64,000 nt of DNA from Candidatus Aminicenantota bacterium (GTDB lineage Bacteria > Acidobacteriota > Aminicenantia > Aminicenantales > UBA4085). This document shows, piece by piece, positions 42,479 through 50,646 of the stretch (its first letter is position 1; every line of letters starts with the position of its first letter). The stretch is from the NCBI GenBank assembly GCA_003141555.1, contig PLMN01000003.1:1-64000 (forward strand), given 5' to 3'. A program made the position numbers and the translations under genes. The notes under the pieces were generated by a model. That model did no database searches and was not told the origin of the DNA. It worked only from the letters and a program-made list of their open reading frames with translations.

Positions 42479-42527
42479 TTGACAAACGCCGGTGTTCGCC
42501 GTATTATTACTTTGCAACGCAAAGTAC
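42479..42527 (+). promoter_or_regulatory. Promoter and palindromic operator of the regulator/TonB operon
   Basis: TTGACA at 42479-42484, 17-bp spacer and TATTAT at 42502-42507 form a near-consensus promoter. TACTTTGC-AAC-GCAAAGTA, with perfect 8-bp arms, overlaps the -10/+1 region (about 42508-42526). This is where a repressor would block initiation; the winged-helix protein encoded second in the operon is the obvious candidate. Confidence 0.7.
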
Positions 42528-42550
42528 TTTGAACAATAAGGAGCCGTGAC

Positions 42551-43147
42551 ATGACCGAAGAGCAGGCCCGCGAGGACATCAAGATCATCAAGTCCATGCT
42601 TGAGAAGACGAAGAAGGCCACGGGCGAGGCCGTCGGGATCTTCATCGTTTGGGGCATCCTGATCACGGCCGCCATGGTCGTCAGCTATATTCTCTCGGTC
42701 GCCCGCCTTTACGACGCCCAGTGGATCATCTGGGCGGCCGCGGGCGGCGTCGGCTGGATCGCCAGCTTCATCTTCGGCTTTCGATATGCCCGCTGCGCCC
42801 ACGTGACGTCCTACGTTCAGACCGCCTTCCGCCACCTGTCCATCGCCTGCGGCGTGGGCTTCGCCCTCGTCTGCTTCGCCTTCCCGATGCTCAAGATCTA
42901 CGGCTACGAGAATATCCCGATGCTCTTTTCGGTCGTAGCCGGCATCCTGTTTTTCACCATGGGCGGCATCTACGAAAGCCCGGCCATGGTCTGGCTCGGC
43001 TTGCTCTGGTGGGTCGGCGGGACGGGCATGACGTTCATCAAGGGGGACCCGCGCGAGCTGGCTTTCGCCGTCCTCTTTCTCGTCGGCTACGACATCCCGG
43101 CCATCGCCCTCTGGCTCAAGAACCGCCGCGAGGCCGCAGCCAAATGA
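42551..43147 (+). CDS. Multi-pass membrane protein of unknown function
   Basis: The 198-aa protein has a short charged N-terminus and about five or six transmembrane segments (VGIFIVWGILITAAMVVSYIL, WIIWAAAGGVGWIASFIFGF, FALVCFAFPML, and more). I do not recognise a catalytic motif. AAGGAG precedes the ATG by 7 nt. It is first in an operon with a winged-helix regulator (ATGA overlap), which suggests it is a membrane partner or sensor for that regulator. Confidence 0.75.
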   Translation: MTEEQAREDIKIIKSMLEKTKKATGEAVGIFIVWGILITAAMVVSYILSVARLYDAQWIIWAAAGGVGWIASFIFGFRYARCAHVTSYVQTAFRHLSIACGVGFALVCFAFPMLKIYGYENIPMLFSVVAGILFFTMGGIYESPAMVWLGLLWWVGGTGMTFIKGDPRELAFAVLFLVGYDIPAIALWLKNRREAAAK

Positions 43148-43440
43148 GCCCCGAGAAGTTCGCGCCTCTCGATCCGGTGATCCATTCGCCGGTGCGGCTG
43201 GCCGTGCTGTCCGTCCTGGCCTCGGTCCGGCAGGCGGATTTCGGCTACTTGAAAGGGGCGACTGAGACGACGGACGGCAACCTCAGCACGCACCTCTCCA
43301 AGCTCGAGGAAAGCGGCTACATCGCCATCAAGAAGTCGTTCAAAGAGCGCAAGCCGTTCACGACCTGTTCCCTGACGGAGAAAGGCCGGACGGCGTTTCA
43401 AAATTACCTGAAAGCCCTGGAAAGCTATTTTCCAGCCTAG
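43144..43440 (+). CDS. Winged-helix transcriptional regulator (HTH_34-like)
   Basis: A 98-aa single-domain winged-helix protein: HSPVRLAVLSVLASVRQADFGYLKGATETTDGNLSTHLSKLEESGYIAIKKSFKERKPFTTCSLTEKG is the MarR/PadR-related pattern of stand-alone HTH_34 proteins. It most likely binds the ACTTTGC/GCAAAGT palindrome at the operon promoter. It is coupled to the membrane protein gene upstream and followed 9 nt later by the TPR-protein gene. Confidence 0.82.
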   Translation: MSPEKFAPLDPVIHSPVRLAVLSVLASVRQADFGYLKGATETTDGNLSTHLSKLEESGYIAIKKSFKERKPFTTCSLTEKGRTAFQNYLKALESYFPA

Positions 43441-43449
43441 GAGAATCGT

Positions 43450-44256
43450 ATGACCATCAACTCTCGCTTCATCATCAGGCTGGCGGCGGGACTTGTCGTC
43501 CTGTCGCTCTCCGCGGCCCTGCCGCTTCCCGCCCAGGACATCAAGGACCCCGGCGTCCTCCAGGCCCTGAAGGACGCCAAGGCCAAGCTGCAGGTTGGCC
43601 TCAACGCCTGGTCCGAAGAACAGATCCTGGCGGCCCGGGACGGTTTCCTCAAGGCCTGCGTCCTGAACAAGTCCGACCAGGCCGATCTTCTCTATTACGT
43701 CGCCCTCGTCGATTATCGCCTGACATCCTATTATCTGTCGGCGGGCAAGAACGCTGAAACCGAGCGTTTCGCCCTCGAGGGCAAGCAGTACGCCCAGAAG
43801 GCCATGTCCCTCGGGCCCAAGTCCGGCGAGCCGGACGCCCTCTACGCCAGCCTGATCGGAATGCAGCTGAGCGTCCATCCCGAAGACGCGATGACCCTCG
43901 GCATGGAAAGCTTCCAGTTCATGGCCCAGGCCGACCAGAAGGACCCCGGCAACCCGCGCGTCAACATGCTCCACGGTTCCTACATGCTCTATGTCCCCTC
44001 GGAATACGGCGGAGGCCCGGAGGCGGCTCGGGGCTATCTCGAGACGGCCGTGGCCCAGTTCGAAAAGGAGACCGGCGGCGATCCGATCAAGCCGGATTGG
44101 GGCAAGGACGAAGCGTTCTTCTATCTCGGACTCGTCTACAAGCAGCTGAACGAACCGGCCAAAGCCTTGGACATGCTGAAGAAAGCCCTGGCGGCCAACC
44201 CCGGCTACGGCCGGGCCAAATCCGAGATCGCGGCCTTGGAAAAGAACAAGAAGTAG
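43450..44256 (+). CDS. Periplasmic TPR-like protein
   Basis: The 268-aa protein has a signal peptide (about residues 1-29) and helical repeats resembling TPR motifs, clearest at the C-terminus (AFFYLGLVYKQLNEPAKALDMLKKALAANPGYGRA). It probably works in the periplasm as a scaffold. AGGAG lies 6 nt before the ATG. It sits between a regulator and a TonB-dependent receptor, suggesting a role with that receptor. Confidence 0.75.
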   Translation: MTINSRFIIRLAAGLVVLSLSAALPLPAQDIKDPGVLQALKDAKAKLQVGLNAWSEEQILAARDGFLKACVLNKSDQADLLYYVALVDYRLTSYYLSAGKNAETERFALEGKQYAQKAMSLGPKSGEPDALYASLIGMQLSVHPEDAMTLGMESFQFMAQADQKDPGNPRVNMLHGSYMLYVPSEYGGGPEAARGYLETAVAQFEKETGGDPIKPDWGKDEAFFYLGLVYKQLNEPAKALDMLKKALAANPGYGRAKSEIAALEKNKK

Positions 44257-44268
44257 GCGGTGCCGCAG

Positions 44269-44285
44269 CGCCTCGATTCGAGGCG
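44269..44285 (+). promoter_or_regulatory. Intercistronic hairpin
   Basis: CGCCTCGATTCGAGGCG is a perfect inverted repeat 24 nt before the receptor start. It could adjust expression of the receptor relative to the upstream genes. It is not followed by a T-run. Confidence 0.4.
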
Positions 44286-44309
44286 ACCTCCTCGCCGACG
44301 ATTGCCTGA

Positions 44310-46520
44310 ATGACCATGAACAAGACGACCGCCCTCTTTCTGGTCTTGATCGGGATCGCGAGCTTGCTCGGCGCCCCTTCCCAGGCCCGGGCCGAGACCG
44401 GGACTCGCGCGCAGGAAACCGCCTGGATCGAGGGCCGGATCTTCGACAGCGATACCAAGGACCCTCTTCCGGCCTACGTCCTGGCGGAGGACGGCCGCGG
44501 CTGCTCGGCCGACGGCCGAGGCCGCTTCCGGCTTGCGGTCGCGGGGAAGGCGGGCGCGGCGGTGAAGCTGTCGGTCTTCCTCATCGGCTATAAAAAGAAA
44601 GAGGTGACCGCCCGCATAGGCGAAACCCTGGCCATACCGCTCGATCTCGAGCCCCTCCCGGCTCGGGAGATCTCGGTCACGGCCGACAGCGGCCTGACGG
44701 ACGCGAAGAACGCGCGGACGGTCAAGCTGGACAAGATGGACGTCTACTCTCTTCCCGGGACGGCGGCCGATCCCATCCTCGCCAGCCAGGTTTTGCCGGG
44801 AGTGAATGCCCTTCCCGACACCTCGAGCCTACTCATCCGGGGCGGCGCGCCGGACGAGGTGACCTACTTCTTCGACGGCATCGAGATTCCCCACCCGTTC
44901 CTGAGCGAATCGCTTCACGAGAGCTATTTCAGCATCTTCGACAACCAGGTCATCCAAAGCTTCTCCGTGGCCACGAGCGGCTTCTCGCCCCGCTACGGCA
45001 ACGCCCTCTCCGGGATCATGGACCTCACGGCCAAGGACTCGCCGGCGAAGGGGGAAGGGGGGCTCGGCCTGTCGATCATGGGCCTGAGCAGCTACGTCGG
45101 CGTTCCGCTGAAAGGCTGGGGCAGCTTCGTCGGAAGCTACAACCGCAGCTTTTCCGATATCCTGACGGGGCTGAACGGCCGCCACGGCAACCGGTTCGGG
45201 AGCGAAAACGCCTTCGGGAAATTCAACATCCGCCTCGGTTCGGCCCACCAGATCAGGTTCTACGGCCTGTCCGACACCTATGATTATTACCAGAGCGGAG
45301 CGTTCGGCGTGGGCTCGGGCAATCTGATGGCGGCCGCCACCTGGACGGCGGCCTGGACCGGGCGGTTCGCGACCAAGGCGACGGCGGCCTGGACCCGCTA
45401 CGACGTCGACTATCGGGAGGTCGGGCTGGACGCCCGGACGCGCGATGAGGCCGTCCAGTCGCGCATGGACGCGATGTGGGACCTCGATCGCCACTACCTG
45501 GAGTTCGGGGCGGACATCATGGGCCGGCGCCTCGACGCAAACGCCGCAGGGACGGCGGTCGGGTTGACGGGAGGGAGCGATTCGGGAATGGCGGCGGGGG
45601 ATTACGCCACGCGGGTCGGGGCGACGCGCTTTGGGTTCTACGCCAACGACAAGTTTCGCCTGACGGACAAGCTCTTTCTCAACGCCGGCGGCCGGGCGGC
45701 GGCCCTCGACGTCCGCACGAGCTCGTGGGGCTTCGACCCCCGGCTCTCGATCGTCTATCTCTCGGGCCCGTCCGATGCCGTCCGCTTCTCGACCGGCCTC
45801 TATCATCAGTTCGGCGACCCGGCCACGCTCCGGGCGTACCCGTCCCTCAGCCCGAAATCGGCCGTCCACTTCGCCTTGAGCTTCGACCGCATCCGGGACG
45901 ACCTCGATCTTCGGGCGACGGTCTATGACAAGGAGTACCGGCATCTCTTCCTGACGGGCGAGGACGGAGCCGTCACGAACGGAGGGAAGGGCTACGCCCG
46001 GGGGGCCGAGCTTTTTCTTAAGAAAAAATTTAAATCGTTCGAGGCCCTGGTCGTCTACAACTTCCTCCATTCCCGGCGGATGGAGGACGATATCCGCTTC
46101 CTCGCCCCCTCTCCCTACGAAGTCATGCATTCCGCGACCGGAATCTTCCGCTGGATCTTCAAGGGGGGAGCGCTCGGCATCCGCTATTCCTACGCGTCCG
46201 GCCGCCCCTACACGCCGCTCGAGGGAATGGTCTATTCCGGCCAGGACGGAAACGGGACCGGGTCCGAGGCCGTCGCGACGCTCGTCTGGGGCGACCCGTT
46301 CAGCGCCCGCTATCCCGCCTATAAGAGAATGGACATCAACGGGAGCGCCAACATCAAGGCCTTCGGGCGGATGCTGGTCCTGTACTTCGGGATGACCAAC
46401 GTCTTCAACGACGTCAATATCCTGAGGTACGATTACGCCTCGGACACGGGTGTCCGGGCCGATCAGCAGTCGATTTTCGGCCGGACATTATTCATCGGCG
46501 CGTATATTCCGTTCTTTTAA
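44310..46520 (+). CDS. TonB-dependent outer-membrane receptor with carboxypeptidase-regulatory-like domain
   Basis: The 736-aa protein has a signal peptide (about residues 1-28), a CarboxypepD_reg-like beta domain (AWIEGRIFDSDTKDPLPAYVLAEDGRGCSADGRGRFRL), a plug domain (SLLIRGGAPDEVTYFFDGIEIPHPF), and a C-terminal beta-barrel ending in aromatic FIGAYIPFF, as needed for outer-membrane insertion. It imports a ligand using TonB energy; the ligand is unknown. A second ATG two codons downstream is an alternative start. It is last in the four-gene operon that begins at 42551. Confidence 0.9.
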   Translation: MTMNKTTALFLVLIGIASLLGAPSQARAETGTRAQETAWIEGRIFDSDTKDPLPAYVLAEDGRGCSADGRGRFRLAVAGKAGAAVKLSVFLIGYKKKEVTARIGETLAIPLDLEPLPAREISVTADSGLTDAKNARTVKLDKMDVYSLPGTAADPILASQVLPGVNALPDTSSLLIRGGAPDEVTYFFDGIEIPHPFLSESLHESYFSIFDNQVIQSFSVATSGFSPRYGNALSGIMDLTAKDSPAKGEGGLGLSIMGLSSYVGVPLKGWGSFVGSYNRSFSDILTGLNGRHGNRFGSENAFGKFNIRLGSAHQIRFYGLSDTYDYYQSGAFGVGSGNLMAAATWTAAWTGRFATKATAAWTRYDVDYREVGLDARTRDEAVQSRMDAMWDLDRHYLEFGADIMGRRLDANAAGTAVGLTGGSDSGMAAGDYATRVGATRFGFYANDKFRLTDKLFLNAGGRAAALDVRTSSWGFDPRLSIVYLSGPSDAVRFSTGLYHQFGDPATLRAYPSLSPKSAVHFALSFDRIRDDLDLRATVYDKEYRHLFLTGEDGAVTNGGKGYARGAELFLKKKFKSFEALVVYNFLHSRRMEDDIRFLAPSPYEVMHSATGIFRWIFKGGALGIRYSYASGRPYTPLEGMVYSGQDGNGTGSEAVATLVWGDPFSARYPAYKRMDINGSANIKAFGRMLVLYFGMTNVFNDVNILRYDYASDTGVRADQQSIFGRTLFIGAYIPFF

Positions 46521-46548
46521 GCGTCATCGACCAGCCCCCCGGCCTCCG

Positions 46549-46618
46549 GAAAAAGGGGACACAGAACCCCGTTGATTATTCGTTGAGAGTTGGCTGGCGT
46601 TCTGTGTCCCCTTTTTCA
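46549..46618. repeat. Palindromic GGGGACACAGAAC element
   Basis: GAAAAAGGGGACACAGAAC and its complement form perfect 19-bp arms around about 32 bp. It resembles the element at 39486 in layout (A-run, GGGGAC, short arm) but differs in the arm sequence. No transposase is nearby. Confidence 0.8.
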
Positions 46619-46801
46619 AACGACGAAGCAATCCCCTCATGGCGGAGGCGATCCCTCGCGAAGCCTCGGGATGACGACGATGCCCCCGCGGGTGGCATCG
46701 ACCGGGGCGCCCCAACGGCCGAAGCGAATGGGACCCTCGATAAGGGTGATGAGCGAGGCCGGTGGGGCTGGTCGATGACAGGACCCGCGCGGTACCCTTT
46801 G
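46619..46801. other. Intergenic remnant of a GCGAAGCAATC-type repeat
   Basis: No convincing gene. ACGAAGCAATCCCCTCATGG followed by GATCCCTCGCGAAGCCTCGGGATGACG resembles the element at 53243 and the stretch at 42415, suggesting dispersed copies of a third repeat family. Confidence 0.45.
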
Positions 46802-47920
46802 TCAGAAGCGGATGAGCACGCCGCCCAGGAGGCTGACTCCCGAGAAGTCGAAGACCGCCTTTTGCGCGTTCAGGCCCGCCGCCGCCGCGTCCGTCAGAAC
46901 GGCGATGCGGGCATACTTCTCGCCGGTGATGTTGTAAAGCGAGCCCGTCGTCTCGACGGTGTCGGTCGTTGTGACGGTGTACATCGTCTTCTCCGAGCCC
47001 GTCAGGTTCGTGAACCGCGCATACCGGGCGCGCGCCTCGACGATGAAGGCCACCTGCGAGTTCAGGCTGACGGCCAGGCTGACCCCGCCGTGGAGGCCCA
47101 GCGTGTTGCCCGTGGCCGATTGGTAATCCTCATCCTCGAACGTGCTCGTGAAGTAATCCCGGCTATAGGAGTAGGAGGCGTGGAAGAAGGCGGGCCCGCC
47201 GTGAAGGGACAGGCCGAGCCATGGCCGGAGAGGGATGTCGTAATAGGCCTCGACCCTGAAAGAATAGGCCGTGACGGCCGGGGTGTTCCAGAGCGTCTGG
47301 AAATACAGGCTGCTCTCGGCGAAGTGAATCGAACTGTCGGCCTTGGCCTTGAGGTAGCTCCCCCCGACGCCGATCGAGAACGTCGGGCTCATCCGGAAGA
47401 TGAGGTCCGCGCCGCCCTCCGGTCCCGCGGTGAAGGATTTCAGGTCGGTGCTCTGGATCGTATATCCCAAGGACGAGGTGAGATCGAGGCATTTGTTGAA
47501 CATCCCCTTGGCGGCCGGGTCGAAGTCCCCGCTCCCGAACAGGCCCCAGCCGCCCGTCAGCTTGATCGTCAGCCTCCCGCCCTTGAACGCGTCCACCGAC
47601 TCGTCGAAGTAGCCGGGCGTCTTCTCTGTCTTCTCCTCGATGACATCCACGTCGAAGCGCGAGATGTAGCCGGGGAGGACCTGGCCCCCTTGGCCCGTGG
47701 CGACGGTGATCATGTACCACTCGCCGTCGTAAAGGCTCGACTTGAACTCCGACCCCTTGGGCGACCAGGCGATGACCGGGCTTGTGGTGTCGCGGCTGCG
47801 GTGAATCTCGGCGCTGTTCGCCTTGACCCGGATCTTCCACTCTTTAGCCGGCTCCTGGCTCCAGAGGGACGCGGCCAGCGCCAGGACGACGGCGGCCGCG
47901 ACGATTATGGATCGCTTCAT
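46802..47920 (-). CDS. Outer-membrane beta-barrel protein with SH3-like N-terminal domain
   Basis: The 372-aa protein has a signal peptide (about residues 1-21), an SH3-like segment (IRVKANSAEIHRSRDTTSPVIAWSPKGSEFKSSLYDGEWYMI), and a C-terminal part rich in alternating-polarity strands that ends GGVLIRF, an outer-membrane barrel signature. It may bind peptidoglycan or another partner with the SH3-like domain. The function is unknown. The downstream boundary is the repeat region. Confidence 0.75.
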   Translation of the reverse strand: MKRSIIVAAAVVLALAASLWSQEPAKEWKIRVKANSAEIHRSRDTTSPVIAWSPKGSEFKSSLYDGEWYMITVATGQGGQVLPGYISRFDVDVIEEKTEKTPGYFDESVDAFKGGRLTIKLTGGWGLFGSGDFDPAAKGMFNKCLDLTSSLGYTIQSTDLKSFTAGPEGGADLIFRMSPTFSIGVGGSYLKAKADSSIHFAESSLYFQTLWNTPAVTAYSFRVEAYYDIPLRPWLGLSLHGGPAFFHASYSYSRDYFTSTFEDEDYQSATGNTLGLHGGVSLAVSLNSQVAFIVEARARYARFTNLTGSEKTMYTVTTTDTVETTGSLYNITGEKYARIAVLTDAAAAGLNAQKAVFDFSGVSLLGGVLIRF

Positions 47921-47944
47921 GATATTGTCCTTTCGCTCCGCCCC

Positions 47945-49282
47945 TCAGATGAGCTTCCGGGCCTCCAAATAGAATCTTTTCTCGGCGGCTTCGCCCATGG
48001 AAAACGTCTTTCGCGGCAGGGCGCCGTCGAGGATGACCGTCCGGAAAAGCTCCGTTTTCTTCATGGCCGGGAGGTAAAAGCCGATGTTCCCCGGCTTGGC
48101 GCCGAGGTGGGCGACGGATTCCGTGCCGTGGACGTAGTCGATCTCCCGCGCCCCCTCGGCTTTCATGAACGCGTCCAAGCAGCCCTGGAGCGTGCCGACC
48201 GGGAGGTTGGTGTCGGGCCTGTCGATCTCGGCCACGGCGCAGCCCGCAGCCGACACCAATCCCACCTTGTGGGGAACGCCGACTTGACCGTCGACGACGG
48301 CCTTCATCTCCTCGAGCCCCGACATGCCATAGCGCCGCCAGCTGCCGGAGTAGGTCTCGTTGATTTTGGCGAAGATGTCCGCGTCCGGCGCGACGTCGAA
48401 CAGCACCCGGTGGATCGGCTCGAAAATCAGGGCGTCGTCGTGGAGGTTGACGATCTCCACCATGGCGTAGCGTAGGGGCGAGGCCATGATCCCGGCCCGG
48501 TCCGAAGCGTGCTCCTTGGTCTTTTCCCAGATGGTCTTGGCCGTGGCCAGGGAATGGTTGCCGTCGCCCATGGCGTAGAGCAGCACGGGCGTGCCCTCGG
48601 CCAGGCCGTACCTCCGGCAGAACTCCGCGGGATCGGCCAGGGCTTTCAGGCCGTCGACGACGGCCCGCTCCCGCGCCTCGTCGCGCACCCGCCAGCCCCG
48701 CAGGTGGCCCGATCCCAGCATAAGCTCGAAGTCGTAGATCTTCGGGAGCTTGGCCTTGTTGGCCGCGAGCGGGCCGAGAACCATATCGCCCGGGTCGTCG
48801 ATGAGGACCATGATGTGGGGCAGCTCGAGGAGCGCGCCTTCGCGGATGCGGACCCTGGGCGGGATGCGCTCGAGGATCGTGCCTTCCGTCGCCCGGATCA
48901 GCGTCGTGGAGCTCTTCCGGTAATCGTAGTGCTCGAGGTCGAGGCAGATGACCAGCCCCTTGCGGGTCCGGCCGCCCGATTCGCGCTCGAGGTAGACGAA
49001 ACCCTCCTCCGCGTCGAATAGCCCCTGGTCGAGATAGCGGCGCATGCTCGATTGGATGCGGGCGATCCGCGTCCCGGGGTCCTTTTCGCCGAGGAACACT
49101 TCAGGATAGATGAGGTTCAGCGTGGACGGGGCGCCGCCGACGAGATCGGCGGCCTTCCGCCAATATTCCGGCTCGCTGGTGTACTGGTCGCAGGCGATGA
49201 CCGCCCACTTGGTCAGGTCCGTCCCTCTCTTGGGGATCAGCGCCTCGGGAACGCCGAGGCAGATGGAATCATAAGCGCGCAT
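47945..49282 (-). CDS. DUF1015 family protein
   Basis: The 445-aa cytosolic protein has the DUF1015 pattern: a WAVIACDQYTSEPEYWRKA block near the start and YAMGDGNHSLATAKTIWE in the middle. The family occurs widely, in some genomes near serine or amino-acid metabolism genes, without a settled reaction. The ATG is chosen over a GTG three codons upstream because AAGGAG lies 11 nt before it but only about 2 nt before the GTG. It lies 24 nt upstream of the outer-membrane protein gene, so they may be cotranscribed. Confidence 0.82.
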   Translation of the reverse strand: MRAYDSICLGVPEALIPKRGTDLTKWAVIACDQYTSEPEYWRKAADLVGGAPSTLNLIYPEVFLGEKDPGTRIARIQSSMRRYLDQGLFDAEEGFVYLERESGGRTRKGLVICLDLEHYDYRKSSTTLIRATEGTILERIPPRVRIREGALLELPHIMVLIDDPGDMVLGPLAANKAKLPKIYDFELMLGSGHLRGWRVRDEARERAVVDGLKALADPAEFCRRYGLAEGTPVLLYAMGDGNHSLATAKTIWEKTKEHASDRAGIMASPLRYAMVEIVNLHDDALIFEPIHRVLFDVAPDADIFAKINETYSGSWRRYGMSGLEEMKAVVDGQVGVPHKVGLVSAAGCAVAEIDRPDTNLPVGTLQGCLDAFMKAEGAREIDYVHGTESVAHLGAKPGNIGFYLPAMKKTELFRTVILDGALPRKTFSMGEAAEKRFYLEARKLI

Positions 49283-49331
49283 GAAGGCCACAGCTCCTTA
49301 TGGTATTAATCTCCGGGAGTCGCTCCTCGTT

Positions 49332-50486
49332 TCATTCATAGTAAATTTTCTTCGGATCGGACTTGGCCGGGTCGTGGAGGAATGCGCCCACGCCCTTTTG
49401 GATGATCTCGGCGTATTTGGGGACGCCGGTCATGATCACGGCCTTGTCGGCGTGGTCCGCGGACCAGACCGAGAGAACCTGGATCAGGGTCGAGCAATGG
49501 CGTCCCACCCGGACGTCGATCGGCCAGCCCTTTGCGTCGATCTTCTCGAACAGCAGTCCGCGCTTGCCCGCCCGGACGACGAAGTCGTCCTTGCCCTCGA
49601 GGAGCAGGCGCGCGTCCGTCCGGCCGCGCGTCGCGTCGAGAAACGGCTCGGGCGACTCGAAGAGGAGCGGGATGGCCTTGGTGAAATCGCCGATCTCGCG
49701 GTGCGATAGCCCGCGGAGCTCGGCCGGCGACTTCTCCATCCCGATCTTGAACTCCTCGTCGGAGAGGGTCATGGAAGCCATGGCCGCGATGTCGAGCCCC
49801 TTGGGGTGGGCGACGATGGTGCTGATGACGGGATACTGAAGCTCGGCCTCGTGGAGGTCGATCACGATGTCCACGGCCTCCTTGTTGATCAGCTGGATAA
49901 GGGCGTAGCACGTTTTTTCGGTCAGCGTGCCGTTCGGCCGGCCCGGCCAGTCGCGGTTCAGGTTGCGGATGTCCATGTAGGCCAGGTTCTGCTTCGAGGG
50001 GTAGTGAATGTACACCTCGGGGTCGGGCCATTGGTCGAGCGGGTTCGACCAGCGGTCGCCCATGCGGAACGTCTGCCCGCCCCAGTCGGTCTTGATGGTG
50101 TAGGTCGCCGGATACGCGCCGCTCGGCCGGGTGACGGTCGAGGCGCTCCGATTGGTCGAGTTGAGGACGATGATCCGCCCCTGATCGAGGACCGCGTTCT
50201 CGGCCAGGATCCACGTGGTCAGGCGGCCGGCGGGCTCCTCGGGGTGCGTGCCGCCGAGGACGAGGACCGTCCCGCCCGGCTTCGCCCCTTCGAGGAAGAA
50301 GACGTTGGCGTCGTTGGCCGTGCCCTTGATCGGGGCGAAGTACTCGCCCAGCGTCGCGACGCGCGCGACGCTCGGCCCGGCGACGACGGGCTCTTTCAGG
50401 AAGCGGCTCGCCCGGAACGAAATGCCGGCGAAGGCGGCCAGGACCAGGCCGAGGGCGATGATGATTGTCTTGCGGAGGGTGTTCAT
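49332..50486 (-). CDS. Succinylglutamate desuccinylase/aspartoacylase-like M14 metallohydrolase
   Basis: The 384-aa protein has an N-terminal signal-anchor helix and zinc-binding motifs GGTHPEEPAG (HxxE) and DLHEAE with a downstream histidine, plus NLNRDWPG as substrate-binding Asn-Arg. This fits the AstE/AspA branch of the M14 carboxypeptidase family, which removes acyl groups or cleaves amide bonds. The N-terminal anchor suggests periplasmic action. It is coupled (ATGA overlap) to a 49-aa membrane protein and follows a DctM-like permease gene, hinting at uptake of an acylated amino acid or peptide. Confidence 0.82.
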   Translation of the reverse strand: MNTLRKTIIIALGLVLAAFAGISFRASRFLKEPVVAGPSVARVATLGEYFAPIKGTANDANVFFLEGAKPGGTVLVLGGTHPEEPAGRLTTWILAENAVLDQGRIIVLNSTNRSASTVTRPSGAYPATYTIKTDWGGQTFRMGDRWSNPLDQWPDPEVYIHYPSKQNLAYMDIRNLNRDWPGRPNGTLTEKTCYALIQLINKEAVDIVIDLHEAELQYPVISTIVAHPKGLDIAAMASMTLSDEEFKIGMEKSPAELRGLSHREIGDFTKAIPLLFESPEPFLDATRGRTDARLLLEGKDDFVVRAGKRGLLFEKIDAKGWPIDVRVGRHCSTLIQVLSVWSADHADKAVIMTGVPKYAEIIQKGVGAFLHDPAKSDPKKIYYE

Positions 50487-50632
50487 TTGAGCCTCAGCAG
50501 TCTCAGGACGAAGGGCAGCAGGACGACGACATAGAGGACCTCCTCCTGCCACTTCCGGCTCCTGATCAGGTTCCAGACCATCAGGACCACGACATACGCC
50601 ACGAGCAGGTAATAGAGCCAGGTGATGATCAT
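50483..50632 (-). CDS. 49-aa membrane microprotein between permease and hydrolase
   Basis: A 49-residue protein (starts MIITWLYYLLVAYVVVLMVW) with two hydrophobic segments separated by a charged NLIRSRKWQEE loop. It starts 14 nt after the permease stop and its stop overlaps the hydrolase start by four bases, so it is tightly embedded in the operon. It may replace the small (DctQ-type) subunit expected beside a DctM-like permease, although DctQ proteins are about three times longer. Confidence 0.7.
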   Translation of the reverse strand: MIITWLYYLLVAYVVVLMVWNLIRSRKWQEEVLYVVVLLPFVLRLLRLK

Positions 50633-50646
50633 CGCGGTCTCCTCGC

